Below, one piece after another: positions 22,774-34,202 of a stretch of 64,000 nucleotides of DNA. Numbering within the stretch: position 1 is the first letter of the stretch; every line of letters starts with the position of its first letter. Under the pieces are notes generated by a model, which did not search any database, had not been told where the DNA came from, and saw only the letters and a program-made list of their open reading frames with translations. The translations under genes and the position numbers were made by a program. Source of the DNA: Akebia trifoliata (Eukaryota; Streptophyta; Magnoliopsida; Ranunculales; Lardizabalaceae); contig CM030710.1 in assembly GCA_017979445.1 (NCBI GenBank), forward strand, positions 15,238,248 to 15,302,247, read 5' to 3'.

Positions 22774-24713
22774 TCAGGCGTCTGCTCCAACTTCGACCTC
22801 AGCATCATTGGGGGTTTGTTCCTCGATTGGTGCTGTAGGAACTTCAGGAGTAGACTCGGGAGTAGCGTTAGGAGTGGCTTCTGGCTTCTTCACCGCTGCC
22901 TCAGCCTTCCTCAGCTTTGCTTTAAGCATGTTGTAAGCTTTCTCCCAGACTTCCTTCGAAGAATCTAGTTGGGTTTGAAGGGAGTTGAGCTGATCTTGAA
23001 GAACTCGTTCTTACTCCACTTCTTTTGCCTTCACCAGCTCTTCCAAGGAAGAAATCTTTCTCTCCGCTAGAGCCAATCGATCTTTATTTTGCTCCAGCTC
23101 GGATATTGCGTTATCCAAGCTTGACTGGAGCTTCAAGGAATTGGCCGCAGCCGCATCCCTCTTCGCCTGAAGCTTGAGAACTCTACCTTCCGCGACATGG
23201 AGGTCGTGTAAGGTAGAGTCTCGGGCTTGCCCAAGCTTGGCCACGGCGTGCTGCGCTTGATAAGAAGAAAGAAGGGAATAAGGGTTAAAATTTTGTAAGT
23301 GTAGCAGTAACGGAGAATAAAGAGAAAAAGGAGGGAAACTCATCGTGGCCAATACTCGAAAAACGTCATTGCAAAATTTTGTAGAATCCCCGGCAAAACC
23401 ACGATAAGTCTTGTCTATATCTCTCGGCAGCGCGGTCGCCTCAAAGACGGCCCGCGCTACCGCAGGATCAGATAAGACTGAGTCTTGGTCTGTTACTGGC
23501 CTCTCCCCAACCATGCGTCTTACCACCCAGGGGGAAGGAGGGGGCAGATTTTCCCTCAGCTCCGAACCAGCAGAGGAGGCCTGAGATGGCTTGACTAGAT
23601 GGATGGTCGCCTTAGGAGTAGGAGGGGGAAGTAGGTGGAGCACCAGCTCAGGGGAGCGGGGCCCCCTCCTCAACCTCTTGAGAAGAGGTTGGTGGTCTTC
23701 CTCTTCTTCTTCTTCCTCGATAGTACACTCTCCACCCAGGGAATCCCTTCTGGAATGTCTGCAGATAAGGTGGGGGGAACCTCTGTGACATCTTCCTCGG
23801 AATCCGAGCCCAAGATAGGAGGAGGGCATTTGGATTGGAAAGCTATGCCTGAGGGACGGATGGATGGAGGTAGGAAGGTGGTGGCGTAGTCATAGAGGTC
23901 GGGGTTTGAAAGGAGATGAGTGATCACCACCGAATCTCTCGGGAACTTGTCCTTGCTGGGACTTGCAAAAGTGGAACGAAATGGATTCACTCTTTAGAAA
24001 AAGGAACTAAGAAAGTAAAAAAGAAGAAAGTATAAATAAAGACTCACCTTGGGGGTTGAAGGAGGAGTAGGCCAGAGGGGGAAGCTCGTCTCCTGGAGTA
24101 TTTTCCTATTGACCAGACAACTGAATCGGGAACAAGAACTATTCCTTATCCGAGTTAGGGAGCTTGACTAAGGACAGCTTCCCTCTCCTTTTCGATAGGT
24201 AAAAGAAGCCCGGCTTGTTGGGACACTTCTTGAGGGAAAATTGGGCCCTAATGTCCGGGAGGTCGAGTTGCAGACCTTCTTCCAGTCTGTTATTCATTAG
24301 CTTGAAAGCTTGGATTAGACGGAAGAAGTTCCCGCTCATTTGGCCGGGAGCCCTCCTATAGAAGTTCAGGACCTCTCGAGTTAGCCTGCTGAGGAGAACT
24401 TAGAGGCCAGCCTTCAGTTGACCCCAATGTACCACAGTGGTACTTGGGGAGCATTCGCGCTGGGTGAGGGTTTCGTCCACGAAGGACAAGCCCACACTGT
24501 TGGGGATACCAAAAGCATCCCGAACAGAGCCCAATGGAGGGCAAACAGGGGAGTAAGACTTCCCCCTGGCCATTGAAATGGAAGAAGAAGGACAGAAAGG
24601 AGAAGGGGTGGAGGAGAGAGGAGGGGCCGTGACCTTGTTACCTTTCCTTGTCTCTTCTCTTCAAAAATCCGAGAGCCTCCGGTCGCAGATGAGCTGGTGA
24701 TGCAAGGGCGCAT
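22774..24713 (-). pseudogene. Antisense coiled-coil gene (aORF) of the Tat element, with introns
   Basis: It runs against pol. It starts at ATG 24713 (MRPCITSSSATGGSR) and ends at TGA 22774-22776. A conserved block at 24339-24139 reads MSGNFFRLIQAFKLMNNRL and CPNKPGFFYLSKRRG. A donor AG|GTGAGT ends exon 1 near 24049. Exon 2 (from ~23992) has YDYATTFLPPSIRPSG, an acidic run EEEEEEEDHQ, and a Pro-rich linker. A second small intron (~23330-23250) has a spoiled donor. The last exon is a long coiled coil (SLDNAISELEQNKDRLALAERKIS…) with a Glu/Pro/Thr tail. Stops and shifts occur near 24370, 24128, 23670 and 23011. Known family: the antisense ORFs of Tat elements, function unknown. Confidence 0.75.
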
Positions 24714-24820
24714 GAAGGTACAGAGGAGGCATTAATGAAGTAGAGAAAGTAAAGGAGACAAGAGGGCAGAGTAACGGCAGGGAAGATGAAGGTAAAAGTA
24801 AAAATGAGAAATGGGAAGGG

Positions 24821-24830
24821 TATATATAGA
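24821..24830 (-). promoter_or_regulatory. TATA box for the antisense gene
   Basis: The minus strand reads TCTATATATA, about 108 bp upstream of the ATG at 24713. That leaves room for a ~75-nt 5' UTR. It lies inside the element between the antisense gene and the 3' LTR, so the antisense gene would have a promoter independent of the LTR. Confidence 0.55.
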
Positions 24831-24864
24831 CCTGGGAAGCCTCGAGATGTGTGTTGAGAATCAA

Positions 24865-25175
24865 CGGTTAGGATCTCATCAACGGATAATAATGAGGCAT
24901 TAAATGTTAGGAGATCCGATATGACCGTTCGACCCTTACACGTGAATCAAGCAATTCGCAGGGCGCCACATGTATACTATACATAATTGTACAGTAAAAA
25001 CCAACATGCAGGTTACGCCTTACGAGAACAGCCCCACCAACAGCCGCCCTTGAAAAATGAACGGGCTAAGTAATGATTCGTCACATTAAAACCACTAATC
25101 CAAGCTAATTCCCGCTGAGATCTTACCATGTGTCTATTTTTCATGTTTTAAATAATTTCTCAAGTGCCCGAGCCC
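24865..25175. other. Region between antisense promoter and PPT
   Basis: No gene. It holds sequence with several gccacatgt/cacgtg-like words (24965, 24940) that could belong to the antisense promoter. Confidence 0.35.
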
Positions 25176-25189
25176 TGGAGAGGGGGTAT
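25176..25189 (+). promoter_or_regulatory. Polypurine tract of the Tat element
   Basis: The purine run ggagagggggtat directly precedes the TGTGGGGGG start of the 3' LTR. It is the plus-strand primer in reverse transcription. Confidence 0.75.
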
Positions 25190-25762
25190 TGTGGGGGGAA
25201 TTTCTCGGATGTAGACACGTGGCTTAAACGATCCTCAAAATTGTGGACTTGAAGCTCGGATAGAAGGCTTGATGGGTACGATTATCGAAATTTCTCTGGT
25301 GCACGGATGCTCAGCTCGAGCGTAGACCACCAACCCATCAGTAGTAGCATGGATAAAGTGCACCGTAGATATCAGAGGTTAGTGTGGATAGGTAAGACGG
25401 ATCTGATAGATGTGCCATTGATCGACAGCTTTGACAACTCATACCATGTCAGATCAGTTTTGATTACTCCAGGATTGAGAGAGCAGTTGCAACTACCCCT
25501 GCAACTGACATGCCAGAGAGTAAGCAAACTGCCCTGAGTCACCTCAAGGAATGGCACAGAAAACGATTACAATAGACGCCCATATAAGGAAGAGGACCAT
25601 GGATAAAAGGGGGTTCTTTTCTTTTTCTTCTTCTCTCTAAAAAAAATAGATTAAGATTTATAGATTTGATTATCACAGTCTCTAACTCGATCGTTGGAGT
25701 GGGCTAATTCACAGGTCCGCCCGAGTAAAGAAAGGAAGGAAAAGAGTAGAGCGAAAATCAAC
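25190..25762 (+). mobile_element. 3' LTR of the Tat element
   Basis: It begins TGTGGGGGGAATTTCTCGG after the PPT. A TATA-like box CATATAAGG (25581-25589) is followed by 'ctctctaa' and 'cgatcgttggagtg', in the order usual for Tat LTR R-U5. The right end is put at an aaca at 25762, but this is not fixed by a second LTR or a target duplication. Length is about 570 bp. Confidence 0.7.
25581..25589 (+). promoter_or_regulatory. TATA-like box of the Tat LTR
   Basis: The sequence is catataagg, followed about 25 bp on by a purine/pyrimidine transition (aagggggttcttttctt) where the RNA might start. Confidence 0.45.
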
Positions 25763-26740
25763 ATCTACATACATAATAAGCTAGTTATGGCGTGAAGCAT
25801 CCAAAGATGCGATCGAATGGAGATTCAGAATGAGAACTAACAGAAACACTGCAATTCACTTTACTAGTAGCTGCAAAATCTCCTGAAATAAAAAGAATTT
25901 ATGGTCATTTCTTTGTCTCAACAACAAGTAGCTCCTGCTATTTCCTCTTCCTTGTCTTCTTCATCTCGTGCCTTCTGATAACGTATTCTTCAGGAATGAA
26001 GACATCCATTTTTGGCAATTAATTAAGACAAAATCCTCTCTTTTCTATGATCACCAGCCCAAGGCGACTATAGAGAACAAATGCAACGAGAGAGAGAGAG
26101 AGAGTGCGTGTGTGATCAAATCATCGATTAAATCGGAGAAGCTGCATCACCACTCTATTTTATTTACTTTTGATATTATAGAATTGACCTTCATTATTGT
26201 GGGGTGGGGGAGCTTATAACTAAGTCATACATTATTGTCGGGGTATTGTGGTAACTTGAAGATTCAATAAGGGTACGTACGTGGATTAAACAAAGGAATT
26301 TTGTAAGCCACGTATTTTCTCTTTTAGGTAGCCACTGTTTGGCCAATACACCTTTTTTTTGTTGGTTATATACTCTATAATCATTTCGTAGGCCACACGC
26401 AAACACATACACTTTTACAGTATATTCGGTTCGCGAAGTTGTATTATAATAAAGATTTTTTGAAGTTCTATTCTTTCAAGTTGAGAATGAGAGATAGTTC
26501 CAGCATAAGACTTCAATTTTATCAAGTTGATGAACTCTTCTTGCACTCGATGGTGTAGATTATTCAATAGGTTTCATGGTCCCATTAATATCGGATGATG
26601 CAGATGCATGGTCCATTATATGATATATTTATTATTGGATATAGTGAACATGTGCCCTAAGGGCACATGTTAACAAGACCCTTTATTACTAAAGGAATAG
26701 AAGATATTTGGCAGAGGTCAAGTTTAGGTTTAAATTACTA
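25763..26740. other. Non-repetitive-looking stretch without a supported gene
   Basis: It contains a GA run (26088-26103). Short frames (e.g. 25968-26219) lack domains. This may be the most original host-like intergenic sequence in the window, but nothing in it can be named. Confidence 0.35.
26647..26671. repeat. 25-bp near-perfect palindrome
   Basis: The arms are AACATGTGCCC and GGGCACATGTT around a three-base centre. They could form a hairpin. The palindrome lies 70 bp to the left of a CACTA-type terminus. Confidence 0.8.
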
Positions 26741-26800
26741 CACTACAAGAAATACCACTTTTAGCGACTGTAAAATCCACCGTTAAAAACCAACGAGCCT
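26741..26800 (+). mobile_element. CACTA (En/Spm) transposon terminus
   Basis: It begins CACTACAAGAAATACC, the conserved start of many plant CACTA elements, followed by short inverted subterminal words (ttagcgac, ccgttaaaaacc). No partner end (TTTCTTGTAGTG) and no transposase frame were found, so only one end remains. Confidence 0.6.
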
Positions 26801-27502
26801 TAGTGGTAGTACCAGGGGCCTTCCTTGAAAAGGGAGTGGTCTTGAGCTCAAGACCCCTCATTGAAAACCCTCAGGGATTTATCTTGCATACTTGATGTAG
26901 ATTGGGGTCATATGTCCGCCATGTGCCCAAGTCCTAACGTTCCACGTGGCACTATTGAGTTTACCACTTGACAACACCAAGATGCCAAGATCGCCACATT
27001 GCACCTACCGACATATCTGACTTTATCGGCACATGAAAATCAACACCTTGGCATCTCAAAGGAGGTGCCTTGAACAAAACCGCACATAGGGGGAAAGCGT
27101 CGAAGTCTATAGAAAGCTCACAAGCAGCTAAGGAGGCTGCAAAGGTAGACAAGACTAACGTGGACAGACGGTCGACAAGATCAACAATGCGGCCCCTCCT
27201 CAAACTCGATAGAGAAGTATCATTACGATCGCACTAGGAGGGGACTGCTCCTCGTACTTAATGGTGACGACTCATAATGACAATGACAGGAGAGTTGACT
27301 TGAGAGAAACCTCATTATTTCCTCTATGTTAGGAGCTCAATACCACCATTGAAAGGGTCGGATCCCCTACGAATAATTATTGTAATACTCTCATCTACGC
27401 AGAACAAAGCTCACACGATCAATTTACAAGCTTAATGGGGGACTTTCAAGTCTTGTAACCTCCATTGTCGAATATTTATTGAAGTTTTTATCCACTTCAA
27501 CA
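26801..27502 (+). mobile_element. 3' part of a Tat-type LTR (5' LTR of a remnant)
   Basis: It ends directly before a tRNA-Arg-type primer site. It carries an LTR-like end with 'gtaacctccattg' and 'cacttcaaca'. It differs from the Tat LTR at 25190 and from the Ogre-type LTRs. The left boundary is not determined. Confidence 0.45.
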
Positions 27503-27505
27503 TTT

Positions 27506-27521
27506 TGGCGACTCCACTAGG
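27506..27521 (+). promoter_or_regulatory. Primer-binding site, tRNA-Arg type
   Basis: TGGCGACTCCACTAGG, four bases beyond the LTR end, with a single A in the GGGG run. Confidence 0.75.
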
Positions 27522-27539
27522 ATTAAGACTCAACCGCAA

Positions 27540-28021
27540 GATGTGAACTAGAGGACATTTTGAAAGAGCGCATAAGAAAACGAAAGGAATAATTGCAAGC
27601 AGCGACATGACCCTCCAACGACATCGGCGGAGAACCATCCAGATCTCATCAATCATGGAACCAGTAGGAGAAATCCTTCATGGATTTGCAAAGAGAAATC
27701 AAGAAATCTTAATAAGGTTGCAGCATATGGGTAATTCACCTCGAGACTTGCTGGTCGACCGTCCGATACTAGATAAGGTTGATGAGCAACAAAGCACCTC
27801 AAGCTCCTTCACTCGACAATAGCCTATGGCGAAGCATGCAAATCCAAAACTTGTTCAGACAACCCTTCATGCTAACCCGAATGTACGCACTTAAGAAAGT
27901 ACTAGGCGAGGCAGGTATGTTACGATTGACGAGCTGACAAGACTTTTATAAAAAGAACATGGTTACAAAGAAATTGATATGTATGAGCACATGTCCCTAT
28001 AGGCATTTTGATATTGAACTA
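27540..28021 (+). pseudogene. Tat gag N-terminal stub
   Basis: The frame at 27607-27822 reads MEPVGEILHGFAKRNQEILI, then VDRPILDKVDEQQ. After a stop it continues with YVTIDELTRLL-KEHGYKEIDMYEHMS, of the kind found near the start of Tat gag. It is cut near 28022, where it joins the PPT region of an unrelated Ogre-type LTR. The internal region of this remnant is therefore only about 0.5 kb. Confidence 0.5.
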
Positions 28022-28063
28022 TTTACCAAAATAGATTTTCCATCTAGATTGCTTCTATCCTCT

Positions 28064-28079
28064 GCCAAAGAAGGGCATC
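28064..28079 (+). promoter_or_regulatory. Polypurine tract before the split Ogre-type LTR
   Basis: ccaaagaagggcatc abuts the LTR start, like the tracts at 49985-50000 and (minus) 7012-7027. Confidence 0.65.
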
Positions 28080-29622
28080 TATAGACACCCATTTTACCTC
28101 CGCCTAATCCGACAATCCATTACCATGTTGTTGTGCATTGTAAAGAATTGGAAGGCTTATGAGAGGCCATCTCCCAATTTTTTCCAATCCCTTCCCAGTC
28201 CTCCTGATTCCATTTTTCTTTTTCTCGATACGTTCAATGTAGAAATTATGTACTCTTAGGATCGTCACATTTTACACTCAATTTAGAAAGTACATATGCT
28301 TAGGTTCACTAAACACTTTGGTCTTCTAGAGACCTCGCAACGCTAGGAAATCATGACCTCAAGACTTAGAAATAATCATATTAAAATAAAAATAAGTCAC
28401 TAATCAAAATTCACACAAATTGACAAAATAACCAAAATACCCCTGACATTCAACTCACGATTAGAAACTTCACTCCACTAGGAAAACAAGATTTTGAAAA
28501 AAAAATTAAACCTTTCACAAAGAATCGTCCAATCAACAAAATCTAATCAATCAACATATTTGACTTAAACTAATCAATCATTAAAAGAAATTGTTGAATT
28601 GAACCCCTCATTAGATTTGAACATTGACCAATCAACAAAATTCTCGATCGAACTTGTCACCCAACAAATTGATCCCTCAATCGAATTTTCCAAATCGAAC
28701 CAATCACACAAATTCAATTGATCCATATGACAAATCACATGCAATCAAGTCAACAAAACTGATCGATCAACCAATCCTCAATTCAATCGATTAACTAATT
28801 AGAACTCACAAAATCAATGGGCAAAAAATGATCAAACTTTAAATAAATTGACCTATTGAACCATGAACAAAACAATCAACTCTGAATCGATCGAACGAAG
28901 GAATGAAGTGCATAAATGACAAGATATATGGGATTAAACGCCCACATACTCATGTGAAAAATGAAAATAAAAAAAGAAGAAAATCTTGTCTTTGGTTCAG
29001 TTAATGCAAACAAAAAGAAAAGAGAAACAATCTAAAGAAAAATGGAAACAAACAAAAAGAAATTGAAGGAAAGAGAAAGTTGCTACATTCAAAGACTTCC
29101 TAAAAATAGAGCTTAGCCCAAACTTATATAATGTAAAGGTGGAGTTCATCCAAAGGGGAGGGGGGAGCAAGAAAAAAAATCCAAGGAAAAACAGACAAGG
29201 ATTGGCTTTTTCATAATAGCAACAAGAGAATAAAGAAAAAAAGAAGAAAAACAAAAATAAAAAATGAGAGGAAAAAAATACCTTCTTTTCCACCTTTTTC
29301 ACAACCATTAATAGTCCATTTCTCCCATGTTTCCTCTTGAACACAGCCTATCTTCATTACCATTCTCTTCTTCTTGATTCATATACAAAAACAACTTTTA
29401 CCCCATTTTCATTGATTTTAGTCTAGCCACACCCTTTACTTCCTTTTGGTCCAGTCACAACAAAGCCACAATTAATGCATATCCTTTTTTTCATCTTCTT
29501 CTCTCCATATCATATTTTTTTCACCCCCTCACCAATCCCACCATTTTTTCATTCACACCTATATCCCAACAACAACCTCATTTCTTCTTCATCTTACACA
29601 GTCACCCCTTATATTCTCGACC
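28080..29622 (+). mobile_element. Ogre-type LTR, left part (split by solo LTR B)
   Basis: It starts TATAGACACCC (from TGTAGACACCC). It shares order and phrases with 51720-53560: 'tacttaggat'-type words, 'caaaataaccaaaatacccct', 'aggaaaacaagatt', and a ttcttcttc-rich end. The LTR continues at 32728 after the inserted solo LTR. The combined length is about 3.0 kb. Confidence 0.65.
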
Positions 29623-32600
29623 TGTAACACCCCGAGTTTTTAACTTGTATCTCGAGGAAATCTAATTGTGAACTTTGATAAAATTCTAAAAGAAAGACTT
29701 ATGATAGAATACTTGAATTTTAGTCTGTTCATTTTTAACAATTTTTGACTTTGTCATTAGGTTTCAAATGATCGAAATATATACTTTAGCTTGTAAGCAC
29801 GTTCAAATTTGTCGGTTGAAAAAGTTATAATATCCTCAAATTTCGTATTGAGTGGGACCCAAAATAATAAATTTTTGATAGAGGTAGAATTAGAAAAATT
29901 CGACCATATCATGAAGTCCACAATGAAAAATTCTTCGGAATGGAATACTAATGTGCCATTTTTCGAGTTTGAATGGTTAGGCTTTCGTCAAAAATAGAAA
30001 TGAAGGAAAAATACAAAAGTGCCCTCCAACTTTTATTATAAAATGAACCAACTCATTCTTTTATTCACTTTTCCCCCTCTAACTCACAAAGAATCAGTCC
30101 ATTTTCTATACCTAGGGTTTCAACCCTTTCCATTAAGATGTATCTCAAGCGAGTTTGAGTTGATCATCGACGAATGAGAGAAAGTCGTTGGCATCGACGA
30201 ATTCCACATCTTCAACCCGTTTAACCTTCATCTTCTTTTTTTTCTTTTGTTCTCTCCCTTGAAATCAGTGTGTGGGTTTGATATTACCCACTCAGATTCT
30301 CATCCATCTAAAAGAAGGGTCATTCATCGTCATAGGAATAAGAACACTTCCACCGAGGGTTTCGAAACCAATCCGACCATTGGCACCCAAGTTCAACCAC
30401 TTTTGGAATTTCGAGCCATCGAACATTGACCCTTTATGTTAGTCATCACCATTAACAATCACAAACCAAGTAGGGGACTCTCAACTCTTATTAGTAGTCA
30501 TAGATTTTGAGAAAATTGCATTTAGGGATGTTTCGAAACTTATTTTGTGCTTTAAGAATTGTAGAATATTGGTTTCAAATTCATGTTAGAACTAAGGTAT
30601 TTGATCTATTTTATCATGATTTAAATATTGGATCCGTGGGTAGCAAGTGAAAAACTCGAAGAAACGATGAAAAAAATAAAAAATTCGTGAGTTTTCAACA
30701 TTCTGACGGCTCCACCGTGCCTTAGTCACAAGGCCACCGTGAGCAATCATCAACACCAAATAGTGCCCAAAAAAATTTTATGATATTTTTTTTGGATTTC
30801 TCATGCTTTTAACATGTCAAAACCCTTACTTATGGGCCCCGTAACTCTTTCAAATGATTCGAAAAAAAATTAAACAAAATTTTGTCCAAACGGAAATGTT
30901 TCAAAAATTTGTGTGATATTTTGCATTACTTTGAATTAAGTTACAAAAATTACATGGCCTTCCCATATTGTTAAGGGCCTTTAGTTACAAAAACTCATTT
31001 TCAATTTCGACAACTTTGAAAGATCAAGTTTCCAACACTTAGCCAAATTTTCACCAACTTTTGTCGTTTTGACAGTTCGACTTCGTGGACTTATTGGAAC
31101 ACCGATTTAACAAAAAATTAATAGTTTTTGATTGAGTGAACAAAGTGAATTTAAAGATTTGAAAAAGAAAGATTTGGTTTGATAAGATGAAGAGTGAAAA
31201 TGTCAAAAGAATGGGAAAGAGATGAATCGGTAAAGTGTTAGAATCACACTCGAGGGGTAATATTTACATTTTACGTTGTATGTTGTGTGTAGGTTGGTGA
31301 AAGGATATCTAGGGATAATAGATGGTTGCATGTTTATTTAAATTTTGTTAGCACAGAGACGTTGAAGGCTGTTATTTATTTTAGGTCGGGAGGCCACTGT
31401 TGCATGGTAGAAACGGGATATCCTTTCTTAACTTTGTTCTGTTAATTTATATTTTGTTTTTAAAGAAAAATAATATATATAGCTATTTTGTGAGCTGTTA
31501 AAGAGCTTATGAATGCTTGAAGGGATAGTGTGTCGTATCATCCGAAGTGATGTACTATCTTGGGATGTACGGTAAGGACCACCAAGCTCATATGTGGTAT
31601 GGGACGTGTATGAGAGTAGAGTTACAACTGGAATCCGGGTCCATTCCTCTCTATCTTTACTAGTGGATGAAGTTGTTTACTTTGGGAATCACATGCATGC
31701 CTGATAGGCATAGACGAAAATGATTGGTCAGTGATCACTAACAATCTAGTAGTAGTCGAACGTTCTGACACATCGAAAAGAGACCCATTGCTTACGGTCA
31801 TATCAGATGGCCCGCCTGAACTGGATAAATGGCCACCAGTATGGTAAGAGCAGTGATCGGTCACAAAATCAGGAACTAAAAGCCAGATTTATGTTGTAAC
31901 ATTATATCCTGACTGCGAATGATCCAATCATGAATCCCAACTCTCTAATTCTACTACTCCACCATCGTGTAATATGTATCTATTGTCATATTTTGAATTA
32001 TAAACAGAAAAACATGTTTGTTATTTCAATGTGATAAATCATATTTATATAAAAAAATGAAAATGTATAGTGAGTACTGACGATTGATGCCATATAAATC
32101 TTTAAAACTGTTTAGTTGCTCATCCCTGGCTATATGTACCAATTAATCGTATTTTACTTGATAATGCCTCACATGTATTAAAATATTTCAGTATGCTTAT
32201 TCGTACATGTTAGGTGAGATTATTAGTAGGGGTTGTTTGTGGACCTATTGGGTAACCATTGTTACTCACCCTTTACTTCCTATTTTTTTTAGTTTTAGAG
32301 CCTACAGTCGGAGAGGCTATCATAGGGCTGTCTAGCGGAAACTATCTGGTGGGTCATACCGACAATCAGAATCCGTTACTCAGTGAGCATCATAACTACA
32401 TCTACTAGGAGTCTGTTCGTCCCAGGAGTGGTATATGTTCTTTTTAGGGTCGAGTGCTAGGTCTATGTTAGAGTGAGAAAATTTTTGTAATCCTGTATAT
32501 TTTCACCTTTTTAAGCAACTCTAATCAAATTCTATGATATTCGTAGTTTACCGTCTTCTACATCTTATATATTTTGGTACATTGTTATATATAGGATTTA

Positions 32601-32727
32601 TTAGTTATTGGCTTATCAGTTTTTCTTTGCTTTTGAGTTTTGTGAAATGCTAACATAAGACGAAGAAACTGTCCAAACTTCAAGGTTTGACCTCAGGATT
32701 TGTGTTAGCGTTTGACGGGGTGTCACA
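29623..32727 (+). mobile_element. Solo LTR B, 3.1 kb, complete with target duplication
   Basis: It begins TGTAACACCCCGAG and ends GGGGTGTCACA, so its tips form an inverted repeat. It is flanked by CGACC (29618-29622) and TGACC (32728-32732), a 5-bp target duplication with one C-to-T change at a CpG. It contains the landmark series shared with copies A and C (catccga-gtgatgtac, acatgcatgc, gtaaccattgttactcaccc). There is no internal coding region, so it is the product of LTR-LTR recombination. The TGTAACACCCC start and 'ttactcacc' block are common in gypsy chromovirus LTRs; the lineage is inferred. Confidence 0.85.
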
Positions 32728-34183
32728 TGACCTCACGGAATGCCCCATCACCATCACAATCTTCATCTCTTTTTCAAATACATTGTTCATCACCGCCATC
32801 ACCGTTACTATCTTCATCTTTTTTTCCAATACCTTCTTTAGAATTACCATTAATGAATTCTCCCACACCTTCTCCATTAACACTCTCTCTAGCCTTTCCC
32901 ATTCTCCTCCCTCTATCACAACAACATATTTTCTTTACCCCACCACTCTCTCATTCTCATGATTTCACAGAAACCGCCCACAATAGCCTATCCCTACATT
33001 ATATCACATTTTTCACACCTTCACGAATTGTAGCCCATTTCAATCATCTTTTGAATTTTCTTTACCTAAGAAATGTCACTTTCATATACTTTTGTTCTAA
33101 TTTTCTTGACCTCTTCTCCAACCTTTCCTCTCTCAATCGATGCAGGTAACACACAATTCACAAAACTCTAAAGGAATCCCAAATAGCCATGCATTGTCGT
33201 CTAATTAGTGATAAAGGTGAGTATCATTTTTTTTGATTTGATGAGTTGTACATTTTTTTCATTATTTTAATTCATGTTTGCAGGGCCATGAAGATCAAGT
33301 ATTAATCTTTAATAATGGTTGTTTAGGTGTTAATTAAAATCACGGGTGTTAATGAACCAACTCGTTGTTACATGGGAATACTTGTTGCTAAATTTCAATT
33401 CATTAGAAAACCCACGTGAAATAACAATTGGGATATGCCTCATATCATGTGGCTACTCTTGATTGCAATATTTTAAAAGTTGTTCAAGCCCTCTTCGCAT
33501 CTTCTTTATTGAGTTCTTTATCTTGTTTCGCAAAAAGGGAGAAGTATTAAGGATTCTATATTCCTCTCAGACGAACATTATTGTTTTCCTGAATTAGTCA
33601 TTGGCTAATTGATAAGATAGTCACTTATGTAAGTTTCAAATCTAAATTGGTATACAAATCATGTTGAGTCGACCTTTTTTTCTTTTAAAAAAAATTAATA
33701 TTTGAGTCAGTTCATCGATTTTATATGCATTGGAATTAATTAGCCAATTGATATATTAATGCATGCCATGTGGGCCTTTTCAAGATTCCTTAAATTTAAA
33801 ATTTGGAAATGATGTTTCTTTTTTTAATGTGAGGAAATCGTAGCCATAGGATTCAATTGGCCAACTTGGCATAAATTGAGGATGATTGGACCTTTAACCA
33901 TAGAAGATTAGCTAGACCTTAGTCTTCCACTTTGATCTTGGGATAGTCTTTGACTGTAGTAGTAACCGATCACCTCGATCTCACAGGTTCGACGTCTAAC
34001 ACCTTCTAACACTCGTAACTCAACCATTTGCCCATTTCACTTGCCTGTGGATTCACCCAATTCCAAATTGGAGTTGTTTTTTATTCCTAGACCTAGATTA
34101 GGTGGTGAGTCTGCATTCTTCGAAAATCCCCCAATGCATGAGGTACTTTACATTTTATTTAAAAAAGTGTCGAGTTTTTTTTA
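32728..34183 (+). mobile_element. Ogre-type LTR, right part
   Basis: It continues the LTR that begins at 28080, after solo LTR B. It contains the diagnostic late-LTR phrase 'taggtggtgagtc' at 34100 (sister LTRs: ctaggtggtgactc) and ends just before a decayed primer site. The frames at 32687-33149 are low-complexity Ser/Thr-rich shadows and not genes. Confidence 0.65.
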
Positions 34184-34184
34184 G

Positions 34185-34202
34185 TTGAAACTCTACTAGG
34201 CC
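34185..34202 (+). promoter_or_regulatory. Decayed tRNA-Arg primer-binding site
   Basis: TTGAAACTCTACTAGGCC corresponds to TGGCGACTCCACTGGGGA with about six changes. The following ctttagggtcaaactt is the same as after the LTR-A primer site, which fixes the alignment. Confidence 0.6.

Larger units (their letters stand above)
17648..25762 (+). mobile_element. Truncated Tat-lineage LTR retrotransposon
   Basis: Order on the plus strand is: gag zinc-finger end, protease, RT, RNase H, second (archaeal-type) RNase H, integrase, a tandem array, an antisense gene, PPT and 3' LTR. The double RNase H and the antisense ORF between integrase and 3' LTR are marks of Tat elements. The 5' LTR, primer site and most of gag are missing, replaced at 17648 by LTR-A. 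Every pol frame has at least one stop or shift. The element is not mobile by itself. Confidence 0.85.

Noticed and set aside
23011..23829. Host coiled-coil gene (myosin-like) on the minus strand
   Set aside because: Position between Tat integrase and 3' LTR, its antisense orientation and its decay fit an element antisense ORF better.
28997..29344. A minus-strand 115-codon Phe/Leu-rich frame as a membrane protein
   Set aside because: It comes from an A/T homopolymer-rich part of an LTR. Homologous LTR at 53.0-53.4 kb gives an unrelated frame.
32687..33149. Overlapping Ser/Thr/Pro-rich frames of 91 and 145 codons
   Set aside because: They fall within an LTR, are built of ttcttcatc-like low-complexity DNA, and are open on both strands.
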